Below are positions 1-4,253 of a DNA stretch of 5,062 nucleotides, piece by piece (the stretch's first letter is position 1; each line of letters begins with the position of its first letter). The stretch spans positions 1-5,062 of the forward strand of contig JAJYYT010000179.1 of the NCBI GenBank assembly GCA_021800645.1, written 5' to 3'. The position numbers and the translations under genes are program-made. A model generated the notes under the pieces. It made no database searches. It was not told the origin of the DNA and was given only the letters and a program-made list of their open reading frames with translations. The DNA comes from Actinomycetes bacterium. Its GTDB lineage: Bacteria; Actinomycetota; Acidimicrobiia; Acidimicrobiales; RAAP-2.

Positions 1-1
1 T

Positions 2-355
2 CCCGACGGGGCCTGGGAAGAGCCGCTGAGCGGCCAGCTCGTCATGGAGCTCGTCCTGCCACTCCGTCGCTTCCAGGAAGAGCTGCGCGAGGCGATCGAG
101 GACGAGCGGCGCGTCGCGCGCGTCCCCGGCAAGATCGAGCGCAAGCGAGGGCGCCTCGGTTCCGAGCCGGTATTCGCGGGCACCCGGGTGCCAGTCGCCG
201 CTGTACAGCGCCTCCACGCCGCGGGCTGGGACGCAGAGCGCATCCTCGGTACCTACCCAGGGCTCACGGTCGAAGACATCGAGGCCGCTACCAGCGCCGC
301 TGCAGACGGCCCCGTACGCCGCCGGCGCGCGTCCCCCCATCAGGCGGCGGGATAA
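2..355 (+). CDS. DUF433 antitoxin of a VapBC-like pair, 5' end outside window
   Basis: This is the C-terminal part of a DUF433 protein, a family usually found as the antitoxin beside a PIN-like toxin. The frame is open from base 2, and residues before the first ATG (base 44) read PDGAWEEPLSGQLV. That looks like real protein and resembles longer DUF433 antitoxins that carry an N-terminal DNA-binding part, so I treat the gene as starting upstream of the window rather than at 44. Counting from that ATG, the DUF433 core lies at about residues 38-82: GSEPVFAGTRVPVAAVQ, then the helical section ending LTVEDIEAA. An arginine-rich tail follows. The known role of the family is to bind and neutralise the toxin and often to repress its own operon. 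The stop TAA at 353-355 touches the first codon of the toxin frame, so the two are surely co-transcribed. The identification rests on recalled family patterns. Confidence 0.82.
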   Translation, partial: PDGAWEEPLSGQLVMELVLPLRRFQEELREAIEDERRVARVPGKIERKRGRLGSEPVFAGTRVPVAAVQRLHAAGWDAERILGTYPGLTVEDIEAATSAAADGPVRRRRASPHQAAG

Positions 356-811
356 CTGCGGTTCTTCGTCGACCACTGCGTCCCTGGCACGGTCGCGTCC
401 CGGCTCCGCACGGGGCGCCAGCACGAGGTCTGGACCGCCTATGAGGCGTCGCTCGAAGCTGCCCCCGACCGCGCGCTGATCGCCTACGCGCACAACCAGA
501 GGGCGGTGCTCGTCACGACGAACCGTGATTGCGCCCAGCTCGCACGCCGCTTGCGGCTCGCCCGCGTGATCTGGCTCCAGGTGGGGGAAGAGCTCCGACC
601 CGGTCGTGCAGAGCCCGATGCCCGACAGCGGCGACTCCTGATCCGTGTGATCCGCGCCGAGAACGCTCGCGTCTGCCGGGTCCACGGGCCAACGGCAACC
701 CGTCCGGTAGCCAAGTGTCGAGCAGACGCGCTGGCCGGCCGTCGACTGCCTGCGCCGACCAGCGCCGCGACCGTCTCGTTGGACCTGTCCGCGCTTGCGT
801 CGCCCTGCTGA
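356..811 (+). CDS. DUF5615 PIN-like toxin; CTG start or damaged start
   Basis: The frame encodes 151 residues if it begins at CTG 356, directly after the antitoxin stop and in the same frame. The opening (L/M)RFFVDHCVPGTVASRL matches the normal start of DUF5615 proteins, with the first acidic residue (D6) of the PIN-like active site. Later family marks are HEVWTAYEA near 23-31, APDRALIAYA near 35-44 and VLVTTNRDCAQL near 50-61, where TTNRD stands in for the usual TTDxDF. These proteins are putative RNases inhibited by the DUF433 partner. No ATG, GTG or TTG occurs in frame before GTG 506, and starting there would delete the first catalytic acid. So CTG is used, or an ancestral ATG has mutated. 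GGCGGCGGGA at 342-351 is a weak ribosome binding site. After about residue 80 the GC at third positions falls. The roughly 30 residues beyond about 120 exceed the family's usual length, which suggests a worn 3' end. A pseudogene is possible. Confidence 0.66.
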   Translation: MRFFVDHCVPGTVASRLRTGRQHEVWTAYEASLEAAPDRALIAYAHNQRAVLVTTNRDCAQLARRLRLARVIWLQVGEELRPGRAEPDARQRRLLIRVIRAENARVCRVHGPTATRPVAKCRADALAGRRLPAPTSAATVSLDLSALASPC

Positions 812-1050
812 AGAGCCTCGCTTCAGTTCCCGGTGGAGGGGCACGACAAGCAGAACGGGCCAGGTTGGATGGCCCAGCTGAACATGGCTTCCCTTTTGAC
901 GCACAACCACCCAGCCACCCTTGGCAAGCGCGGCGACAGCTCCGCGCCAGAGGCGTCTGGGAGCTGCCGACTCAAGCTGGCAGCGGCAAGGTGCGACGGA
1001 CCACACCCATGCCGAGGCTGCGGTCCTCCTCTCGCAGTCCCTCAACGTGG

Positions 1051-1094
1051 TGCTCGCCGGCACGCCGGTGCTCGCCGGCACGCCGGTGCCCGGC
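1051..1094. repeat. Non-coding 18-base tandem array B with hairpins
   Basis: On the plus strand the unit TGCTCGCCGGCACGCCGG starts at 1051 and at 1069. A third, partial and diverged copy runs to 1094. On the minus strand the unit contains ACCGGCGTGCCGG, almost the same as the ACCGGCGTACCGG core of the array inside the stomatin gene about 80 bases away. The array lies beyond the stomatin stop codon. Confidence 0.75.
1074..1094 (-). terminator. Possible hairpin terminator of the nfeD-stomatin operon
   Basis: Read on the minus strand, GCCGG (1094-1090) pairs with CCGGC (1078-1074). Inside it, after one bulged G, CAC pairs with GTG around a CGGC loop. The hairpin lies about 50 bases past the stomatin stop and is formed by array B. 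No T-tract follows, so it is not a classical intrinsic terminator. High-GC bacteria often use such hairpins, but this is inference. Confidence 0.3.
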
Positions 1095-1143
1095 GTAGAG
1101 CCGACAAACGGGAAAGCTGCGCTCTTCGGCGACCCCAGACGTG

Positions 1144-2121
1144 TCAGGAGACGTCCAACGCGCCGTCGTGCCCGCCGGTCGCACCCGGTACGCCGGTCGC
1201 ACCCGGTACGCCGGTCGCACCCGGTGCGCCGACCGCGCCGTTCTGTGCGCCAACGGTGCCGTCGGTCTGGGAGCTGGTGGGCACGCCGAGGGCGTTCATC
1301 ACCCCGCTCAAGAGGTCCATCGGGACCACGATCTTGGTCGAAGGGGCGGCACCCACCTGCTTGAGGGTCTCGAGGTACTGGAGCTGCATGGTGTTGCGGT
1401 CGAGCCCCTTGCCCACGGCGAAGATCGTGTCGAGGGCGGCCGCCAGTCCCTCGGCGCGCAGGATCGCGGACTGACGCTCGCCTTCGGCGCCCAGGATCGC
1501 CGCCTCCTTCGTGCCTTCGGCGAGCGTGATCGCCGCCTGCTTCTGGCCCTGCGCCTCGGTGATCGCGGCACGGCGCGTCCGTTCCGCCGACATTTGCCTG
1601 GTCATCGCGTCGAGCACGCCGGCAGGCGGGTTGACCTCGCGGACCTCGACCGTCGTCACCTTCACGCCCCATCGCTCGGTCACCTCGTCGAGCCGGACGC
1701 GCAACGCGGCGTTCATCTCCTCGCGTTTGGAGAGCACGTCGTCGAGCGCCATGTCGCCCACCACGCTGCGCAACGTGGTCGCAGCGACGTTCTGCGCAGC
1801 AGCGGCGAAGTTCTGCACCCGGAGCACGGACATCTCGGGGTCGACGACCTTGTAGAAGATGATGAAGTCGATCGAGATCGAGGCGTTGTCCTGGGTGATC
1901 GCCGTCTGGCGCGGTATCTCGAGGAACTGCTCGCGCAGGTCGACCCATGACGTGCGGTCGGTGACCGGGTTGACGAACACGAGGCCGGGTCCCCGCAACC
2001 CGACGGCACGGCCGAGCCGGAAGAGCAGGAAGCGCTGGTACTCGCGGACGATCTTGATGGAGAACCCCAGCATGACGAGAACGATCAGGACCACGATCCC
2101 GACCACGATTCCGATGATCAT
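1144..2121 (-). CDS. Stomatin/slipin-type SPFH membrane protein with collagen-like tail
   Basis: The protein has 325 residues. A single N-terminal membrane helix spans about 2-20 (IIGIVVGIVVLIVLVMLGF). The SPFH/stomatin domain follows at about 21-180, with EYQRFLLFRLGR, GPGLVFVNPV and VDLREQFLEIP. Next comes the stomatin hallmark NPPAGVLDAMTRQMSAERTR (164-183) and an alanine-rich coiled coil to about 235 with repeated AEG motifs. The section 240-278 (MQLQYLETLKQV, KIVVPMDLLSGVMNAL) is typical of bacterial slipins. Such proteins form membrane-bound oligomers thought to organise lipid microdomains and support membrane protein quality control. The start ATG 2121 is set by the helix and by AAGGAGA seven bases upstream. 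Its ATGA overlap with the NfeD-like gene implies translational coupling. Oddity: residues 295-318 form eight Gly-X-Y triplets (GAV GAP GAT GVP GAT GVP GAT GGH) encoded by an 18-base tandem array. I do not know such a tail as a usual part of this family. Confidence 0.93.
   Translation of the reverse strand: MIIGIVVGIVVLIVLVMLGFSIKIVREYQRFLLFRLGRAVGLRGPGLVFVNPVTDRTSWVDLREQFLEIPRQTAITQDNASISIDFIIFYKVVDPEMSVLRVQNFAAAAQNVAATTLRSVVGDMALDDVLSKREEMNAALRVRLDEVTERWGVKVTTVEVREVNPPAGVLDAMTRQMSAERTRRAAITEAQGQKQAAITLAEGTKEAAILGAEGERQSAILRAEGLAAALDTIFAVGKGLDRNTMQLQYLETLKQVGAAPSTKIVVPMDLLSGVMNALGVPTSSQTDGTVGAQNGAVGAPGATGVPGATGVPGATGGHDGALDVS
1173..1226. repeat. Coding 18-base tandem array A (collagen-like tail)
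   Basis: Three units of CGCCGGTCGCACCCGGT(A/G) lie at 1173-1190, 1191-1208 and 1209-1226. They are identical except for the last base of the third. A diverged fourth unit lies at 1227-1244. On the minus strand they encode the hexapeptide TGVPGA within the stomatin C-terminus, giving Gly-X-Y periodicity. The unit length is a multiple of three, so copy-number change keeps the frame. Confidence 0.9.
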
Positions 2122-2615
2122 GTGCGCGTCTCCTTGCTCTCGGCCGGCCTGATCCCGGGCCGCGCTGTCAGCTCGGTCTCCGGCTCCTCGGCCCACACGT
2201 CGAGGTGGACGCCGTTGGCGCGGATGACCTGCACCCGGCCGCCGGCCCGGACGTTGCCGTTGACGGAGCGTGCCGACCACTGCTCCCCGTGCACGGAGAC
2301 GATCCCGTCGGGTCCGAGGTCGCCGATCGCGACCCCCTCGGCGCCCTCGAGGCGCATGTCGCGGTGGATGCCGCGACCGCGGTGGGTCAAGCCGAACCAC
2401 CCCATGACACCCACACCAATCGAGAGGACCAGGTCGGCACCGAGCAGCACCCACAACAGCGGTGCCGAGCGCCCTTCCACGACCATGATCAGGAGCCATA
2501 CGGCGGCGGCGACCCCCAGGACCCCTGCGACCACGTGGGCGTGGGGGCCGGAGTGGAAGCCGACCAGGGACGCGAGGAGGACGAGTCCGAGCAGGATACC
2601 GGCGATGACCCACAT
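2118..2615 (-). CDS. NfeD-like membrane protein (short, protease-less form)
   Basis: The protein has 165 residues. Three membrane helices lie at about 2-20 (WVIAGILLGLVLLASLVGF), 26-46 and 51-75. A soluble OB-fold-like NfeD C-terminal domain follows at about 89-143: GAEGVAIGDLGPDGIVSVHGEQW, then RAGGRVQVIRANGVHLDVW. This is the pattern of short NfeD proteins, which lack the N-terminal ClpP-like serine protease of the long form. NfeD-stomatin gene pairs are a well-known conserved unit, and the OB domain is thought to bind or stabilise the partner stomatin. ATG 2615 is chosen because AGGAGG sits five bases upstream and the first helix begins right after it. An in-frame ATG at 2645 would add MARRNLEEAP, but it overlaps the likely -10 box. 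The stop TGA overlaps the stomatin ATG. Expression probably comes from the promoter at 2644-2672. Confidence 0.88.
   Translation of the reverse strand: MWVIAGILLGLVLLASLVGFHSGPHAHVVAGVLGVAAAVWLLIMVVEGRSAPLLWVLLGADLVLSIGVGVMGWFGLTHRGRGIHRDMRLEGAEGVAIGDLGPDGIVSVHGEQWSARSVNGNVRAGGRVQVIRANGVHLDVWAEEPETELTARPGIRPAESKETRT
2129..2135 (-). promoter_or_regulatory. Ribosome binding site of the stomatin gene
   Basis: On the minus strand AAGGAGA ends seven bases before ATG 2121, inside the last codons of the NfeD-like gene. It fixes the stomatin start, because the same frame stays open upstream to about 2613. Confidence 0.8.
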
Positions 2616-2620
2616 AGGCG

Positions 2621-2627
2621 CCTCCTC
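2621..2627 (-). promoter_or_regulatory. Ribosome binding site of the NfeD-like gene
   Basis: On the minus strand GAGGAGG ends five bases before ATG 2615. It is much better than anything ahead of the alternative ATG 2645, and so decides the start. Confidence 0.8.
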
Positions 2628-2643
2628 GAGGTTGCGCCGCGCC

Positions 2644-2672
2644 ATTTTACGCCCGGTCTCGGGTGCGGGAAA
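2644..2672 (-). promoter_or_regulatory. Likely promoter of the nfeD-stomatin operon
   Basis: On the minus strand the -10 candidate TAAAAT (2649-2644) matches five of six bases of TATAAT and stands out in very GC-rich DNA. A weak -35, TTTCCC (2672-2667), lies 17 bases upstream. Transcription would start near 2637, giving a leader of about 22 bases ending in the ribosome binding site. Confidence 0.55.
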
Positions 2673-2726
2673 GGGCGGCGGCCCCAGCGCGGCGCGCTCG
2701 TTCCCTTCGCGCACGCCCGCGGGACT

Positions 2727-2741
2727 GCGACAGACTGTCGC
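2727..2741. promoter_or_regulatory. Perfect 15-base palindrome before the methyltransferase start
   Basis: GCGACAG and CTGTCGC (seven-base arms, 2727-2733 and 2735-2741) flank a single A. The element ends one base before ATG 2743. It lies in the divergent gap between the methyltransferase and the NfeD-like gene, so it could be an operator for the methyltransferase or for both. The alternative is an RNA hairpin that hides the start codon region. The sequence does not identify the regulator. Confidence 0.5.
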
Positions 2742-2742
2742 G

Positions 2743-3696
2743 ATGCGCCGGCACCTGCGTCACGCTGCCGGCCTCGCGCTCGCTGCAGCAACTCGGGGAG
2801 TGCCGCTCCCGGAAGCCGCAGACCTGCTCGGGGCGCACCGAAGCGCCGACCGAGTGCACCGGCTCCGCGGGGTGGACCTCGTCGGCGTCGACGTGGACGC
2901 TCCACGCGGCGGGCGGGCCGTGCGCGTGCGCATGGAGCGCCACGGCGGGAGGGACCAGGTCGCCCAAGCGATCGCCGACGGCGGGCTGTGGGGCTTCGAG
3001 CCCCCGCTCGTCCCGCTCTTCGTCGAGCTCGCCCGGACCTCTGCGGGCGACGTGCTCGACGTGGGCGCCAACACCGGCCTGTACACGCTGCTCGCGCTCG
3101 CAGCCAACCCGAAGCTCCGGGTCCACGCGGTGGAGGCGTTGCCCCCTGTCGCTGCGCTGCTGGAGGAGAACCTCGCGCTCAACCGCCTCCTCGCGCGCCG
3201 GGTGCGGGTGCACCAGCTCGCCTTGTCGGAGGCGGGCGGCACCGCATCGCTCTACCTGCCGCCGCCGTCGGGCACGACGATCGAGACGAGCGCCTCGCTC
3301 GATCCCACCTTCAAGGAGGAGATCGCGGGATCCGTCGAGGTCAAGACCTCCACGCTCGACGACCTGTGGCGCGCGAGCGGCAGCCCGGCGGTCGGGCTGG
3401 TGAAGATCGACACCGAGGGGACCGAGCACCTGGTCCTGCGCGGCGGCGAGCAGCTGATCGCCGCGAGCCGACCGATCCTGTGCTGCGAGGTGCTCTTGCG
3501 TGCGGCGACCGCCGAGCTGACCGAGCGGCTCACCCGCGCCGGCTACGTGGACGTCCGGCTGCGAAAGGACGTGCTCGTCGTTGGCGCACGGGTCGCCTTC
3601 GACCCGGACGCCTGGAACCACGCGTTCGTTCCCCGAGAGAAGCTGGCAGTCCTGCGGGGTGCGGGTCGGTCCGTCGGCCTCGAGGTCAGCGAGTAG
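2743..3696 (+). CDS. FkbM-family SAM-dependent methyltransferase
   Basis: The protein has 317 residues. The class I methyltransferase fold starts near residue 100. The SAM-binding motif I is VLDVGANTGLYTLLAL (104-119). The acidic residue ending strand 2 is in VHAVEALPP (127-135), followed by the helix EENLALN. The FkbM signature is LVKIDTEGTEHLVLRGGE (219-236). Strands CCEVLL (247-252) and the GYVDVRL region close the domain. Family members usually O-methylate sugars or other small molecules, and are common in glycan and secondary metabolite loci. No such locus is visible here, so the substrate is unknown. The N-terminal ~80 residues are a separate, arginine-rich section with no recognised domain. 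ATG 2743 is the first in-frame start giving protein-like sequence. The open frame upstream to 2122 only mirrors the NfeD-like gene. There is no clear ribosome binding site, so a leaderless or weakly translated mRNA is possible. Confidence 0.88.
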   Translation: MRRHLRHAAGLALAAATRGVPLPEAADLLGAHRSADRVHRLRGVDLVGVDVDAPRGGRAVRVRMERHGGRDQVAQAIADGGLWGFEPPLVPLFVELARTSAGDVLDVGANTGLYTLLALAANPKLRVHAVEALPPVAALLEENLALNRLLARRVRVHQLALSEAGGTASLYLPPPSGTTIETSASLDPTFKEEIAGSVEVKTSTLDDLWRASGSPAVGLVKIDTEGTEHLVLRGGEQLIAASRPILCCEVLLRAATAELTERLTRAGYVDVRLRKDVLVVGARVAFDPDAWNHAFVPREKLAVLRGAGRSVGLEVSE

Positions 3697-3708
3697 CGAG
3701 CCCGCGAT

Positions 3709-3740
3709 GGGGGTGGTCCCCCGCCCGAGCAAGCCCGGGC
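3709..3740. terminator. Hairpins between convergent genes, possible two-way terminator
   Basis: GGGGG (3709-3713) and CCCCC (3718-3722) pair around TGGT. Then GCCCG (3723-3727) and CGGGC (3736-3740) pair around eight bases. They sit between the methyltransferase stop (3696) and the stop of the convergent small gene (3743). No T-tract is present, so termination is inferred from position and folding. Confidence 0.4.
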
Positions 3741-3742
3741 CG

Positions 3743-3928
3743 TCAGTGCCGGTGCGTGAGCCTCCACCACCAGCCCCGGCCATCATGAGGAGCGTCGGTG
3801 GGCCGGTGGAACGGGCGCTGGACGACCCACGCCGCGAGGAAGAGCACGACCGTGAACGGCGCGAGGTCGGCCAGCGAGTAGGTGTCCATCACCTCGTTGG
3901 ATACCCAGTCGAGCCCGTCGGGATGCAC
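3743..3928 (-). CDS. Small single-helix membrane protein, function unknown
   Basis: This frame encodes 61 residues from GTG 3928, or 48 from ATG 3889. No family is recognised. It has one likely membrane helix (LAPFTVVLFLAAWVV) followed by a short basic and aromatic tail (VQRPFHRPTDAPHD, then GWWWRLTHRH). Nearly every codon ends in G or C on this strand and the residues are protein-like, while the opposite frames give arginine/proline-rich sequence typical of shadows. By the positive-inside rule the tail should be cytoplasmic. It is convergent with the methyltransferase and divergent from the glycine-rich gene. No good ribosome binding site precedes either start. GAGG sits too close to ATG 3889. 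The frame has no in-frame stop back to 3961, so GTG 3928 is the longest option. Confidence 0.5.
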   Translation of the reverse strand: MHPDGLDWVSNEVMDTYSLADLAPFTVVLFLAAWVVQRPFHRPTDAPHDGRGWWWRLTHRH

Positions 3929-4017
3929 GCTTGTGCAGGTATCTTCCCACGTACACCCTCAAGCTCAGGTCGACGTCGAGGGACGCGTAGCCGGTGCTGC
4001 CGCAACAGGTCGGAGGG

Positions 4018-4101
4018 GCCACGCACCGTGGGCCACGCACCGCGGGCCACGCACCGCGGGAGACGCACCGCGGGCCACGCACCGTGGGCGACGCGTCGCA
4101 G
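4018..4101. repeat. 14-base tandem array in the intergenic region
   Basis: Five units of GCCACGCACCG(T/C)GG lie at 4018, 4032, 4046, 4060 and 4074. A diverged sixth lies at 4088-4101. Units 1 and 5 end CGTGG and contain the dyad CCACG-CAC-CGTGG. Units 2-4 end CGCGG. Unit 4 carries two further changes (GAGACG). Fourteen is not a multiple of three, so the array cannot be a repeat in a protein. It lies between the small minus-strand gene and the promoter of the glycine-rich gene. Confidence 0.88.
4088..4099. promoter_or_regulatory. 12-base perfect palindrome, possible operator
   Basis: GCGACGCGTCGC is its own reverse complement. It sits at the end of the 14-base array, 33 bases upstream of the -35 box at 4133. 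The position suits an activator or repressor site for the glycine-rich gene. In DNA this GC-rich, chance remains possible. Confidence 0.3.
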
Positions 4102-4132
4102 CGCGGCGCGGTCCAGCGCAGCGCAGAAACGG

Positions 4133-4161
4133 TTGAAACAGGCAACGAAGCAAGGTATGTT
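4133..4161 (+). promoter_or_regulatory. Sigma-70-type promoter of the glycine-rich protein gene
   Basis: TTGAAA (4133-4138) and TATGTT (4156-4161) are separated by exactly 17 bases, within a locally AT-richer patch. The -35 matches five of six consensus bases and the -10 four of six, including the TAnnnT core. Transcription would begin near 4168, which leaves 14 bases before GTG 4182 or about 86 before GTG 4254. Confidence 0.65.
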
Positions 4162-4234
4162 CCACGCCGGACAAGGGCGCTGTGAAGGACCGGCGCGAAG
4201 GGGACGGCGTTTCGAGCCACGACGGAGGGACGCC

Positions 4235-4244
4235 GGGAGGGGGA
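4235..4244 (+). promoter_or_regulatory. Ribosome binding site favouring GTG 4254
   Basis: GGGAGGGGGA is a purine-rich stretch ending nine bases before GTG 4254. The alternative in-frame GTG 4182 has only AAGGG, four bases upstream. This favours 4254 but does not settle the start. Confidence 0.5.
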
Positions 4245-4253
4245 CGGGCAGCC

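Larger units (their letters stand above)
812..1143. other. 332-base region without a firm gene
   Basis: This lies between the toxin stop and the stomatin stop. It holds the 18-base tandem array at 1051-1094, described separately. Two overlapping plus-strand frames show high third-position GC and protein-like composition. One begins near GTG 833 (residues such as GHDKQNGPGWMAQLNMASLL) and runs to about 990. The other covers roughly 990-1140 (HTHAEAAVLLSQSLNVVLAG, then EPTNGKAALFGD). They are in different frames with no stop-start logic between them, so they could be a frameshifted remnant of one gene. I recognise no family. Nothing else is supported here. Confidence 0.35.

Noticed and set aside
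22..34. Hairpin GCCGCT-G-AGCGGC
   Set aside because: It lies inside the coding frame of the antitoxin and is expected by chance at this GC content.
484..1474. Several overlapping frames of 60-213 residues on both strands
   Set aside because: Most are shadows of the toxin and stomatin genes. Only the high-GC3 parts at 833-1140 were kept, as a tentative remnant.
2122..2613. Upstream extension of the stomatin frame to 489 residues
   Set aside because: It overlaps the NfeD-like gene in another frame. The membrane helix and ribosome binding site place the start at 2121.
2727..2741. Actinobacterial SOS (LexA) box
   Set aside because: The GAAC-N4-GTTC pattern of that box is absent.
2122..2742. 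Upstream extension of the methyltransferase frame to 524 residues
   Set aside because: This stretch is antisense to the NfeD-like gene and reads as low-quality shadow sequence. The methyltransferase sequence begins at or after 2743.
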